Shown here piece after piece: positions 12,514 to 24,478 of a stretch of 64,000 bases of DNA. This stretch comes from Dimargaris cristalligena (lineage: Eukaryota; Kickxellomycota; Dimargaritomycetes; Dimargaritales; Dimargaritaceae): assembly GCA_027576995.1 (NCBI GenBank), contig JANBQC010000023.1:41353-105352 (forward strand), read 5' to 3'. The notes below the pieces were generated by a model, which searched no databases, was not told where the DNA came from, and worked only from the letters and a program-made list of their open reading frames with translations. Every line of letters begins with the position of its first letter. Within the stretch, counting starts at the first letter, position 1. The position numbers were made by a program, and so were the translations under genes.

Positions 12514-14331
12514 ATGCAACTCAAACTGAATTTTCGGTTACTGCTGGGTCTCGTGGTAACCCTAGCCCTTCTCCAGTCCGGCCGGGGTGACATCGGCCTG
12601 GACTACGACGGAACTTTCAAGATGGCCAAAATGTGGGATTTCTTCGGTGATACCAACGTCAAATACTACGAGTACGAGGGCCCCGTATTTCGCCTCCAAT
12701 TTCGCCACGGCTGTAAAGTGATCATGCCCTCGGCCAAGTGGGAGCTGGACGAGGTCGGCACTTGGTTCTCCACGATTATTTTCGTCCATTTCCGGGAAGC
12801 GAAGCACTACGGCTGTATGTCCTTCACCCAACTGATTAAACAACTCCCTCCGGTGATGAGTGCCCTAGTCGAATTGGGGTATCCGCCGGTCAAGCTGGCC
12901 CTGTTTGGCAGTAGGGTGGACGAAATAAAGTCGTTTGGCCCACCGGAAGTGGAGTTACCCGACAATTACTTTTGGCACCGCCCCCCGGGGTTGAATCTCG
13001 CCCTGATTGGGCGGGACACTGCGATTTGGATTAACCACCGGTTCCTGAGCGGGGGTAATTCGACCATCTTGGGTAGAGCCACCCAAGATCCGGGTCCCTG
13101 GAACCGTATGATTCACCAACCCGCCTGGGAATTTTTGCGGGCCTTTACGTACATTACCCACGGTATCGCCGCCTCCTACGCTTGTTACCAGTTGGTCATA
13201 ACGCTGTATCGGTGCCGGGGCCGCCCCAACGTGACCGCCGCCATCTTTCTCCTGGCCATGTATTATCTCATCGTCAACGCCGTCTGCCAGTACGGGGACC
13301 TCCAGTCAAACGGCGGCTACACGGCCATCTTCATTTCGTGGTCCACCAACAGCATGGCGTTTAGTCTTATGGTATTCCTGTGGGTCAAAACCATGCACTA
13401 TTTGGAAATCAGTCGTTTCTTCAATTTCGTATACGTCATATCAGCCCTCAATGCGGTGAATTGGTCTATCCTGTCGATTCTCATGAGCGCGGCCATCATG
13501 ACCAGCGACCGCCACCATTACCGCAATGCCACCAAGTTACTCTTGTACGTCCAACCGGTCATCATTATCCTGCAGGGTGGTTACATTTTCTACTACGGGT
13601 TCCGGTTTCTGCGCCTCCTCAAGAACAAACCCCCCAAGGACCCGACCGTCCGGCGCATCCAGTGGTTCACATACATTAGTTATTTTGCCTTTGTGGGCTA
13701 CATGTTCCTCTCGTTGGCCTCCATTCTCATGTGCCAGTACCGCGAAGATGACATCAATACGTACATTGCCCGCAACGTTTGTTACAAAGTCGCCTCCCTG
13801 CTATGCTACGGAGGTATTTTCTGGATGCTCCGGGCCCACCAGGCCGTGGGCAATATTAAGGTATTCGCCACGAATATTCTGACCGACCTTTACAGTGGCT
13901 TAGGCAGGGGCGTAAGAGGAAGAGGTGGAGGGCTAGGCGGGGGTCGAAGGGGAGGGGGCGGTCGTGGCCCTCCCCGGGCGTATAAGCATCATCATCTAGA
14001 CTATACGCACCGGAATAGTTTGGGCCTGGAAACGATGGCCGGGTTTCCCGGGTCGTCCCCCACGGGCATGACCTCCGATTCCGGGGCCACGGCCACGGCC
14101 GTGGACGGTTCTTACCTGAATGCGTCCCGTACTTTCCCCGGTCCCAGTGGGATTAGTGGAATGGGCGGCGGCGGAGGGGGAGGGTACCACGTGGGATTCG
14201 GCGACTCCCCCGGGTTTATCCTCAACCCTTCGGCTGGCCCTATTCCACCAACTACCATTATTGGTGGTTTGTCAACTATTCCCGCCCATAAAACGACCTC
14301 CCCGTCGAACTTTCGAATGCAAATACCCTAG
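12514..14331 (+). CDS. Seven-transmembrane receptor-like protein, paralogue 2 (single exon)
   Basis: One open frame of 605 residues. The ATG at 12514 gives a clear signal peptide (residues 1-25, LLLGLVVTLALLQSGRG region). An ectodomain follows (26-205) with WDFFGD (41-46), Cys67 (RHGCK), the STIIFVHF stretch and Cys101 (YGCMSF), each matched in the paralogue at 6198. Hydrophobic helices lie at about 209-233, 241-262, 268-292, 302-328, 342-366, 384-408 and 418-440. The remaining 165 residues are a disordered tail that starts with an RGG/Gly-Arg stretch (about 465-490) and ends rich in Gly, Ser and Pro, unlike the Pro-rich tail of its sister. The role is probably a surface or endomembrane receptor; G-protein coupling is not shown. 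Compared with the sister gene, the intron is precisely absent after 13087. Confidence 0.82.
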   Translation: MQLKLNFRLLLGLVVTLALLQSGRGDIGLDYDGTFKMAKMWDFFGDTNVKYYEYEGPVFRLQFRHGCKVIMPSAKWELDEVGTWFSTIIFVHFREAKHYGCMSFTQLIKQLPPVMSALVELGYPPVKLALFGSRVDEIKSFGPPEVELPDNYFWHRPPGLNLALIGRDTAIWINHRFLSGGNSTILGRATQDPGPWNRMIHQPAWEFLRAFTYITHGIAASYACYQLVITLYRCRGRPNVTAAIFLLAMYYLIVNAVCQYGDLQSNGGYTAIFISWSTNSMAFSLMVFLWVKTMHYLEISRFFNFVYVISALNAVNWSILSILMSAAIMTSDRHHYRNATKLLLYVQPVIIILQGGYIFYYGFRFLRLLKNKPPKDPTVRRIQWFTYISYFAFVGYMFLSLASILMCQYREDDINTYIARNVCYKVASLLCYGGIFWMLRAHQAVGNIKVFATNILTDLYSGLGRGVRGRGGGLGGGRRGGGGRGPPRAYKHHHLDYTHRNSLGLETMAGFPGSSPTGMTSDSGATATAVDGSYLNASRTFPGPSGISGMGGGGGGGYHVGFGDSPGFILNPSAGPIPPTTIIGGLSTIPAHKTTSPSNFRMQIP

Positions 14332-17300
14332 CGTGGTTGGTCCTATCCTCAATGCTCTTTCTCGCCTATACACACGCACGCGCGTGCTGACCTGGATGTA
14401 TGCCCTCCCCCTACCCCTTAATTGGCTGGGGTTAGCATTTCTGTGATATCGAAGAAGGGCTAGTTGGTATTATAATTAGACATGCGAAGTTTTATGCCTC
14501 ACCAGTTCGGAACCTTTATCATGCACTCTAGCGGTCAGTTCCACCAGCATGTTATTTGAGACTGGGCTGATTAATGTGAATGCTTTAGTGAAAATAGGAG
14601 ACACTAGTTTGATTTATTTTTATGTATGCCATTTGCCCATTTGTAGCGAACCCAAAGAGTACTTCATAATCCCAATAACCCTCGTAGGGTCGATCTAATT
14701 ATCTGGTATTTTTTATTACTTTTATCTTCTGTTCATTAATATATTTAGTTATTCTTAGTCCCAACTATGGGTATCCAATGTTCTACAGGGACCTTAGGGG
14801 AAGAGGGTCTCGCGGGGACAGGCTTAAGCTTGGCAGATGTTTTTGAGAAAATGAATGAGGCAGTGGTTGAGCCTGCCATTATATACTTACCTGGCTACGA
14901 TATCTACCATGGCCTTTACCGAAATAACTTAAATGTAAAAAACAGACAGGGTATTGGCAAGCGTGGTCATTGGAAGGAAACATATAGACATACAAAAAAT
15001 AGATGAGGAATGCGGCATTGGAAGGGATAATATTGCAGCCAAAGCTATTCTAAAATCGATTTTGCCTATCAGACCAATTCTCACTTTTACCCATACATCA
15101 GTTGTATAGATTTCACCTATGTATGTCGAGACATATCCCCTACATATAATTAAAAACCAATGGCATTAAACGAAGCAACTCTGTTCCATTATTTCCATTT
15201 CCATTTGCGTCGATGAATAAAAATATCGTCCGAAAGGTCCTCTAAAGCCAGCACACAAACTCCTCGATATGCGTTGGCCAGTCAAGATTCTATATTATTT
15301 AAATCGCACTCTTCGAAGACGACCAACGAGGGGGATTTCTCAGGAGCCCATGCATCCATAGGAGTATAGTTTTCCACTATTACTTTAACCTTGGGCGGGG
15401 CCAATATTCGAGTTCGGTGGCTACCCCCCCCCCCTGCACCACCAGTCTACTTGGTTTACAACCCCGCCATTGCCACTACCATTCCACTATACTCGACAGA
15501 ATTTAAAATGTTCGTTTTATACTATAATCTCCTTGTTTCTAATACCTACCGAATACCCTTCAGCTGGGGTGTATACTAATGGAAACCCCCCAGCTGGGAT
15601 GGCTAAGCTAAAAGGGTAGCTTTCTAAAAAGAGTATTTGAAAGGGGTTTGATACTTTGAAATGGTCACCCCCCTACCAGTTTAACAGTATGCAACTATCA
15701 GTCTCCCCACCTGCACGCACACGTGGGTATAGCCAATCTCCCCACTTGGTAACTACGAATGAATGAGACCTATATCCCCGCATCGACAATAGGCCAGCAT
15801 GTCCAGATTTGAAGTATCTTTAATTATATACATGTTCTGCCACCCTGTCCACACCCTTTTCAAATGGGAAATAGAGCGACGAATTTACCCATGACGAGCT
15901 AGGCCCCGAATATAAATAAGTGTAGGGGTGGCTGACTGTAGGATATGCGCGCCCGTTCTTTAATTTGTGTTCACCCCAATCTCCGTCATTACACCATTCC
16001 ACAGTTTCAGCCCCTTTCATCCTCGCCATTTTGGAGGCGAGGGGGACTTTAGGCCACTATACTCTAATTTCCCGGCCTCCTATTATTGATAATATTGAAA
16101 TACAATATTAATATCAGGTACACGGTCTTGCACGTTTAAATCTTAGCCATATTAGAAGCCCCTATTTTACGCCACTCCCCTCCCCACAAAAACATATATA
16201 CCCCCTCACAATAAGAGAAAGAGCGAAAACAGTGCAGTGTGATTGTTGTAGCCATTTTCCATTCAATGTAAGTCCTACAGCCATCGATTATCCGCCGCTT
16301 AATATTTAATGTCATCATCGAAACCCCCCTAATTGTTGGTGGTCGGCAGCTCCCATAGCCGACGGGGATATATTTCAATCACCGCCTCCTCTCCAACGAA
16401 CACACCACCCTTCCCTCCTTCAACATCCAACTCGACCATCACGGTTTAGATTCTGTACCCCCCCAATCATTCACATTACGCTTTGGGCTAAACGTGAATA
16501 ATCGATAAAAATAGCTCTAATCAACCACGGCCTATCATGGTGGATCTGCAGCTTAATACTAACGACGGGGTGAAAGTTATACCGGCCATCTACGGCGATG
16601 AAGAGATAGATAGAGAGGGAGAGGGGGTGTAGCAAATTACAACCAGCATGCGGTCGGTTATTCTGAGCTTTTTGTGGCTGGCCTATTAACCCAGCGGTAA
16701 GCGAAACCTATTTTAGGAGGCGAGGTTTCGTAAGTATGCCGCAATGGCTCAACCACGTACATATGCCCCACCCATGGCGGGGATAGTACCGGCCATGTAT
16801 GCCGGCAAATAAAGCGGGGGGGGGTATGTTTTTATTATGGCGCGCTGTAGGCGTAGTTTTCTGATCTACACCATTTCTATTAATTATAAGGCGGAAAAAT
16901 TAAGAGATGGAGCAATTGGATGGCAAAAATGTAGATTTCGAATTTAATTAATTATATAATCCCTTCACCATTATTTCAAAATGGGAAAATGACCCTTTTT
17001 GCTGGGTGTTCGTAATGTATCCCTCAAGTAACTAATACGTTGGCTGGGCCTGGCTTTGGTTTTTTATGCTTGGGCGGTAGATTTGAACCGTCCAATGGAA
17101 ATGCGGAGTAGTTCGGTAGAAACGCCATATATGTTGAGGTGAAAATAGCAAGTGTATAATGGTTGACTGACAGTAATGTAAGCACAGGCCGACCCGATTG
17201 GATATCGGCATTTATTCCCAATTCCTATTTTCACTAGGCCTTTTTTTTCTCACCGGTACATAAGAGATACAGTCTATCAACTAACCCTATAGATGTATTG

Positions 17301-19680
17301 CCAAAGGTCGACTATAGACTCGTTTGGGCGCCCCCCTTCTTCCCACTATGCCATAAAGTGTCCTCGATTTTATGGTCATCTAGGGGATGAGTCCCCTTAG
17401 GAACCTATGCACAAAATAACGACATCTCCTTTTTCCAACCATCCCCGTGGAAGAAGCGTGGGGTATTAAGGTATCGCAAGAGAAAACCATGGTGGCCTAA
17501 AAATACCCAAGGTCCTGGGATACAGTATCCATGGCCTTCGGGCCTTACCCCAATTTACGCAAGCCGTGTGCATTTGGGATTGAATTGATTACGTGTTTGC
17601 CATTTTAATGTACATCTGGGCCCAAATCATTAACTAATTATTCACAGTTGGTGTATTCTTTTCGTAAAACTTTACAAGCCTCATTTATATCTGGGGATCA
17701 CCAAAACCTGCACATCCACACTCGAAATAATAACGGCGCACCAGTGGTGTCCGCGCCTAGCCATTATTGTTACAGGTAAAGAGTGCCAATCTGTAGGATT
17801 GCCTCTATTGCTTCTCCCCAATCCACCAGTTAGTGTTACTCATCTTTCCAAACATAGACCAGTACTCTAGCCTATACCAGCCCCATACTATACACCAAGG
17901 CGGAAGTACCAGCAGGACATATCTTTCAACAGAACTATCGATAAAATGAGGATAGGTGGAGGGGGGGAGTAGGCGAAAAAAATGTTTTTAAAGAAAAATG
18001 ATGAATGAGTAGGGGTGTCTAGTTGCGCCAAGCCAAAGAGTATACGGTCTTAATTTGAACGTAAGCAGCCGAAGGAAAGAATAGTCGCCAATGCAATTAT
18101 GCCGAGGAACATGGAAACTGGTCCCTACCTTTTGGGGTTTAATTAATGGGGCTCGTATTCCAGATTACCGGATATATTAAAGGGTAATGTGGGACTGGGA
18201 GGAGGACGGGGGAATATGATGACGCCCCCCCCCTTTGATTACATGGTTACTCCTAAATAGGACCCCTAGGTAGCCTGACCCCCCCCCCCCCATAAATGGA
18301 CATCGGCTATTTTGAGATTATCGCCATCGAATAGTTATGGGGCTGTACCTAGTGATAAAGCTGGGTCAAATAACCTCCTTATGCAATGCTAACGAAGGAT
18401 ATTTTTTTTTTGGAAGGAGAGACATAGGCAGGCAGGGGTCTTCTTTAGGATGTATGGCAGAGAAGGAAGTTCCGGTCATGAACAAGGCATACTATACCAG
18501 AGAATATGGGTAACCTTCCCAACTCATTGGGTTTACAGTTAATGCATGTGAATAGGCCAAAAAGGCTCAACCCGCCTACCTATTCACTCATTCGCGGGGT
18601 GCAGCTGACTATAGGCAGGGGCTGAGAGACCACAGTGTGTTAAGTGATCAGCTATGGGAGTGGTGTTATTTTAAAAATAATTGACTAGATAGCCCGGTGG
18701 AATGCCCCCGAGTCACCCCCACCACTTCCTTATATGGTCTATGTGCTCCCCCCTTTTACCCTCCGTCCGAACGGAGAAGTTTGGGTTATAATAGTTCCCG
18801 GCAAGCCCATCTTCATGGGCGGGCACCGGCTTGATGTCCAGTTAATTTACATTGGCCATCCCATCCACCCAACTATCAGGTAGAATAGAACGGCACTCAT
18901 TATACGATAATCCGCCAATTTATTTCAATAGCGACCCAATAAAACGCCCTCTTTGCGATGGACAAATTAATTGATTTAGTCCAATATGTATAGTTTATCT
19001 ACGGTACTACTAGACTACAGGGATATACTATGGCCCATAGGCATTCCTTGCTTGGTGCATTGACCTACCTTTATAGTTTCATTATATGCTATGCCACGCA
19101 TTCAACTACAGGGGCACGGGTTTACCGGTATTCAATCGAGAGCCTTTAAGCCCATCTGGCGGTGTAGTTGTCTAGTTCATTCATTAATCGGACCTATACG
19201 TGGTTTCGAAAAGGGATACTTTCTTTGACCAAAACCCCTTCGTCGTTAAACGAGGGGATGTTGATTACCATTAAAGGGGCCCTTTCCCAACTTAGGGAGT
19301 GGGCCACGGTTCGTATGGTACGGGTGGTCAATGGAACTGGCCTAATGAGGGCGGAACGGAAAAAGGGGAGGGAGAGAGGAGGGGGTCAGTGGATCCCGAA
19401 CAGGAATAAGAATCATAATAAGGTCCGCTGGTCCTTTATCTTGCGGTCAACGTCAGCCAACCGCATACCGGTTTATAGAGGGCCCTGCTGTGACCCATAC
19501 TATACTTATTGTTCCCTTAGCATATAGCTGTGTGTAGAGACAGTTGGATTGATAAGAGGACTGTATATGCTTAGGCCTCTTCCCTTACCTCAGCCGACAC
19601 CGCATGCACTATTTTTGGCCCAGGATAATATCCGACCCAATCCTGGGGAATTGCGAATGGGCTTGAATTCTTAATATCAT
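14332..19680. other. Long intergenic region, no gene supported
   Basis: About 5.3 kb of AT-rich sequence with many stops in all frames. Open stretches at 14767-15006 (+), 16136-16378 (-) and 19168-19527 (+) show no domain, signal peptide or splice partner that I can defend. Homopolymer C/G runs occur near 15425, 16817, 18224 and 18281. Confidence 0.45.

Positions 19681-19683
<3 letters not shown>

Positions 19684-19736
<53 letters not shown>
19684..19736 (+). repeat. Long CT microsatellite
   Basis: About 53 bp of uninterrupted alternating CT, the longest simple repeat in the window. It is non-coding, about 2 kb upstream of the LST2-like gene. Confidence 0.95.
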
Positions 19737-19738
<2 letters not shown>

Positions 19739-21744
19739 CCAAGGTTTTATTTTTATATCTGGTGGACGGACTGGTAGGTTAGCTCCACCCGCTTTGCCTT
19801 CGTGTTACTAGCACCCTCCCCTTTCCTTTTTTTCCCCTTTAGCTAAACAAATGTCTCCCAAAGAGAAATTCCTATTTTGCTGTGGCTAGTCTAGAACTCC
19901 GAAACGAATACAAGAATGGTGGATATAGCCAATGGGTGAGAGGCCAATCCCGCCAGCCCTAAACCCCATTATACACCGCCCATCATGGGAAAAGGCAGAG
20001 CATATAGTGACTGAATGCCATCACCTATAGAGATAGGCCTGTAATTCCATGGTATTCCCGCATTTACTCATCCCAGCTACATTTGGCTTGGTCCCTTTAT
20101 GCACTTCGCTACCCCACACTTTGTTCACCAGTCTCCTATTTAAACCCCCAGGCCCCCACCCCTCCTCCTAAACCTATATCCTGGCTCTTTCTCTTACCCT
20201 TATCCTTTTAACTAACTCCAATAAAATATCGACTGCCTTCTTCAGTCCATAACCGTGTCTACTCACTCTAAACAATCACACCAACTCTTCCTCCCTCATT
20301 TTCCCCCTCTAGGTTTCTCGACCACCTCTTATCGGTTGCTTTGCCTTCACCGCTTCCGCTTTAACCGAAAACCTCTTTTCCCTTCGTTGCCGTGGCTGTC
20401 GACACTGGGTATCCTCCCGAATTACTTGCGTGTCAACGGCCAGTTGTGAGTGTGATATTAACAACCCTTGTATTCCCGTTCGTTCTCTAATAATGCCATG
20501 ACCAACCTCACCCCTTTATAATAGCCTATCAATTTACTTTCCCACTCCCTGATATTTGTATAGTCTACTCTAATCTTTCCCACCACCTAATTCCCCCAAC
20601 TTTACCATTTCCGCTGTTATCTCACAACCTCGCTTTTCGATTGCACCCCTATTTTCATACAACCCCAGCTCTTCTCTCTTTTAATCTCTCCCCTCTAGTT
20701 ACCAACCTATTACCATTAGTTAGTTGAGGCTCGACCCTTGTGACTAGACCTTTCCCCTTTCTTCGCGCCCTTTGTAAAACCCGTATCCTAAAATTAGTTC
20801 ATTTTTATTTCTATAGACTATTATCAGTCCGTACCAAACTTAGATATCTAACCAGCGCTTCCCTTCTGGTTTTCCCCTATCCCGCATGGTAGATTTAATA
20901 ACCTGACTTGCCTTCAGATAAATCCTCAATTTTTTAGAGAAGCTTCGCGTGTGAATCCACTGCAGCCTCGAAGTGTGTTGACTGTGTGCTGACGACCCTA
21001 CTATTTTGGTTTCGCGTCGATCCCATACCCCCACTGGTTTTACTATTTTTGTTTCACACATTCTTATCTGGGTGATTTTAAAACCCCGCCAAATCCACCA
21101 CACTTAGCCAACCCTTTCTCCTAAAATTGGGCGATATAACCCGACCTTGGTATTTTACACCCACCACGTCACTCTTCATTCCAAAGCTCGCCTGTGACGA
21201 CTTCATCGGGCCTATATTATCACCCCTGACTTTCACTCCCCGCAGTTGGGACCTTACCTTAACTGATTCTATTCTTTACCTATTAATCACATCTACTTTG
21301 AGGTGTTTATAAGCAAAGGGTTACGTATCTGGACTTGCCAAGTTTGACCTCTCCCGCATCTTTTCCCTCAGCTTAGCCTGCCAATCTTTTTCACCCGGAC
21401 TTATTTGGAATTACGTCAGGTTATTTCTCAATCCACTCAGCGCCAACCCCCCGAAGATATCTTCTTGGGGTCCACTACTTTGCCTCTCTCTCTATCTCTC
21501 CCTCCTTCGCTTCAATTACTATATCAGGCTACTGCCCCGTGCAACTCCACATAATTCTTCAAACAGTGATTGGGTGAAATAATCGCCGCCCCTCGGTTCT
21601 CCCCATCCCCCTCTAACGACCCCTTTTCCAATATAATAATAGCCTAGCTGACTCCAGTCGACTTGCCGGGGTTATATAAAGTTACCGGTTCGTGCTCCCC
21701 ATCCCTTAATCATCACCTCCTCTCAGTCCTTGCTTTTAACCAAT
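19737..21744. other. Pyrimidine-rich upstream region of the LST2-like gene
   Basis: About 2 kb strongly biased to C and T on the plus strand, especially 20100-21700, which fits an extended promoter or 5' leader of the gene starting at 21745. No open frame here is convincing. Confidence 0.4.
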
Positions 21745-23253
21745 ATGGAACATTCATTATTGTCCAATCAGGCCCCTCAGGCGGCTGCCACCGAGCCCTT
21801 GTCCGTCCAGCAGTCCCGTCGCCAAACTCCTTGGCTCACGGGTATCCAACCTCCCGTCGATTCCGACGCTTCCATCGAATCCGGTCAGCCGCCGTGCCCC
21901 CAGTCCGCCACTCCACCTGCGGCCACCATTGATGCCACGCCAGCTGCCCCTGGTGTACCCGTCATCACCCAGGTTTTCCAGCACGCCAAATGGAAGGCGG
22001 TCCAAATTCCCAAACTGCCCAACACTCGCCAGAATAAGCCCCTGGCTATGTATTTCCTAGCCGAGGAAAAACTGTCAACCGCTGTCCAGCAGCTGGAAAA
22101 GCAACGCGACTCCCACTCTGCGTCCTTTAAGGAGGCGGCCGACCGCGTGCACATGTGCCAGCGCATCCTCCTGAACACCATCTACCTCGTATACAGCGGT
22201 ATGGACACGAGCTGGCGGTCGTCTCGGAGTTATCGCCAGTATCTACCTGACGAGGACCAGCAGGAGCTCAACCGCACTTTCTCCGAGAGCATTTTGTTCG
22301 CGGCCCAGGCCCTAACCAGAGGCTTCCAGATCCGCGGTATTGAAAGTCGGTCCGAAGCCCTAGCCTTCCCGGCGACGGAACTGTGCGCCTCTTTGGATGC
22401 CCTGCGGTTTGTGTTTCGCCAGCGGGCTTCCGAGTGCAGTCAACCCCCCTACGAGCCACTCTACCCGGTGCTCTGCGACTTCGACCGCGCCTGGACTACC
22501 TTTGAACGTCAGCTATGCTTCGCTTACTTTGATGTGGGCAACTCGGAGCTGCGCAACAGTGGGAACACGGACGTGACGGCTGACGATGACCACCAGCTCG
22601 CTATGCTCACGGTGATTTTGTCCGAGACGGTCATGCGAAGTGTCAGCCACGGTATTGTCCAATCGGACTCCATTGAATGTTTCGAACCGGCCGTGATGAT
22701 GGGCATCCCCCGCCTAGCCATTGTCCACGCTCTACTCTACTCCCCCGGGTCGCTCAATCTTACCAACCCCGATAATGTATTCTGGTGGTTCCGACCCCAT
22801 GTGATTTCATTGGCCCAGATTCAGGTCGGTTTGGAGCAGCTGCCGGCCAGTGAAGTGACCCAGCTGGAGCGTATGCTCGCAAGTGGCGATGACCACAGTC
22901 ATCCCAGCCTTGCTTCGACCGCCATGTCCAAAGACGAAACCCTTACGCCTGACAATCATGTCGGCCTCTCTTATTCCACCGACCGCACTCGGATGCGCCG
23001 GGAAGGTACCCCTCTCCCCCCGCCCCTTTCTCCCGCCCACTCGGTGCAGTCCTCCGCCTCATCGACGGATGTGGAAGACAACGACGACGACGGCTCATTG
23101 GGCGTCGTCATTGATTCCATGCCCCTCAAGGAGCTTTTCCTTCGGATCTGCCAGGTGGCCGACGGTCTCCAGAGCGGGACTTTCGCCAAGCCATTCATCC
23201 ACGTCATGCAAAAAGTGTTTCAGATGCACGCCTCTGCCATTACTAACGAATAA
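21745..23253 (+). CDS. LST2-like protein (lateral signaling target 2 N-terminal domain, no FYVE)
   Basis: A single exon of 502 residues, taken from the first ATG in frame. Residues 1-75 are Ser/Pro/Ala-rich and probably disordered. Residues 80-365 are helical and match the N-terminal domain of lateral signaling target 2 (LST2/ZFYVE28) proteins: LAEEKLSTAVQQL near 105, the SESILFAAQAL helix near 180, CDFDRAWTTFE near 244, and above all LSETVMRSV (292-300) followed by FEPAVMMGIPRLAIVHAL (313-330), which is the signature of that domain. A Ser/Pro-rich acidic linker (about 370-460) with likely phosphosites leads to a short C-terminal amphipathic helix. Animal LST2 carries a C-terminal PI3P-binding FYVE finger and restrains receptor signalling at endosomes; here no Cys-rich finger exists, so membrane recruitment must differ. 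Family assignment is fairly sure; the role in this organism is inferred. Confidence 0.75.
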   Translation: MEHSLLSNQAPQAAATEPLSVQQSRRQTPWLTGIQPPVDSDASIESGQPPCPQSATPPAATIDATPAAPGVPVITQVFQHAKWKAVQIPKLPNTRQNKPLAMYFLAEEKLSTAVQQLEKQRDSHSASFKEAADRVHMCQRILLNTIYLVYSGMDTSWRSSRSYRQYLPDEDQQELNRTFSESILFAAQALTRGFQIRGIESRSEALAFPATELCASLDALRFVFRQRASECSQPPYEPLYPVLCDFDRAWTTFERQLCFAYFDVGNSELRNSGNTDVTADDDHQLAMLTVILSETVMRSVSHGIVQSDSIECFEPAVMMGIPRLAIVHALLYSPGSLNLTNPDNVFWWFRPHVISLAQIQVGLEQLPASEVTQLERMLASGDDHSHPSLASTAMSKDETLTPDNHVGLSYSTDRTRMRREGTPLPPPLSPAHSVQSSASSTDVEDNDDDGSLGVVIDSMPLKELFLRICQVADGLQSGTFAKPFIHVMQKVFQMHASAITNE

Positions 23254-23981
23254 TTCACAAAAAATAACCGCCGCCATCGTCCTTTTTTTGTTAATGCTTT
23301 TATCCTTTGTCCTCCTCGTTCACCCAGCCACCCCTGGACCATGATGGTCTAAATCTCGGAATAGATATCCCCGCCACCCACAGGTCCGCTGATGACAGGG
23401 AAAAAAGAGGATGGCTATATATTTGGCTGACTCTTTTTCTTTCTGCAGGGGAGGGGGGGCGACTTGGCTAGTGATAGACTGGGTGCTGGTCACGGGTGTG
23501 TTCTTCATCGCCCCTTGGCGTCAATTGTCACCCGAGACCTCCCTTAACCACCCCTCCTCAATTAGACGTGTTATATATATATATATACATCCTTTACTTT
23601 ATAATATATTTTTATTTACATATTTTTCATTTTCTGTGTAATTTAGCTCCCCTCCGGCCGTGGGTCGACAATCTCCCCCACCTTTCTCCGTATTCGTTAA
23701 TGTACATATACCTCCCTCTCACTCTCCCCACCTCCTTTTTCTCTCAGCATTTTGCTACACCCAGATAAACTTAATCACTTCGGTTGGACTCCCCCTACCA
23801 AAAGTGCTGGTTTAGAGAGAGTACTCCACTGATATCTAATCTCACTATTCTATTTCACCACACCCCTCAAAAACCAATTACGTATCTACCTAAAATCCCT
23901 CCTCCATTGTAATGACCCCCTTGATGATGAGTATTGTCTGTACTATTTCACCAACCCTTTCCCTAATAATAAACCCACTGT
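23254..23981. other. 3' flank and intergenic region
   Basis: About 730 bp, pyrimidine-rich, with a TA repeat (23570-23588). It holds the terminator region of the LST2-like gene. Nothing else is recognised. Confidence 0.45.
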
Positions 23982-24274
23982 TCACTCCAGTATTACATAA
24001 TAGTTTGATTTTATTATTCGAACGACCAATATAATAATGCCCTGTTAAGCAGGGGTACGGAGTAATAATTGATTGGGCTGTCAACGGTTAATATTACAAT
24101 CCCCATTACCTGCACCTGGGTCCCTCTTTCCAAAGTACCCAGCTGTACACGGCCACTTGCGGGATAGGCGGGGTTCTCTGCCTTTCCACCAGCCTTTAAA
24201 ATTTGTGACTTGGCTAATTCCCGATATTCCCGCCCATGGAGCGCGGAAGGGAGGAAAGGCCACCAGTGAGCCAT
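23982..24274 (-). CDS. Possible small two-exon gene, function unknown
   Basis: A minus-strand ATG at 24274 in good context (GACCATGGC) opens 55 codons that end exactly at a CAG|GTAATG donor (last exon base 24110). A 68-bp intron ending CTTAACAG leads in phase 0 to an exon 24041-23982 that adds 19 hydrophobic residues and a TGA, for a total of about 74 residues. The first exon begins MAHWWPF and is rich in Lys, Arg and Gly, somewhat like a small mitochondrial inner-membrane subunit, but I cannot name it. It is divergent from the dioxygenase gene, with about 200 bp between starts, so a shared promoter is possible. Evidence is limited to frame plus splice sites. Confidence 0.3.
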
Positions 24275-24478
24275 GGTCAGCTCAGGCGGATTCCTTACTC
24301 CGCTTGGTCCCTATATCTTTTCTTTTCTTCTTTTATTTTTCCACTTTGCCCTTCATTGGACTACCTCCGGTTAAGTCGAACTAGTGTCTAATTCCCGACT
24401 CTTACATTCCTTACCATACACACACTCATACATAGAATCGTGCTTTTGCTTTGACTCTTATTCGTAATACTCATTGCC

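Noticed and set aside
14767..15006. 79-codon plus-strand frame starting with ATG
   Set aside because: No recognisable feature, and length is within chance expectation for the region.
19168..19527. 119-codon plus-strand frame
   Set aside because: No ATG at the start, low-complexity Lys/Arg/Gly composition, no domain or splice partner.
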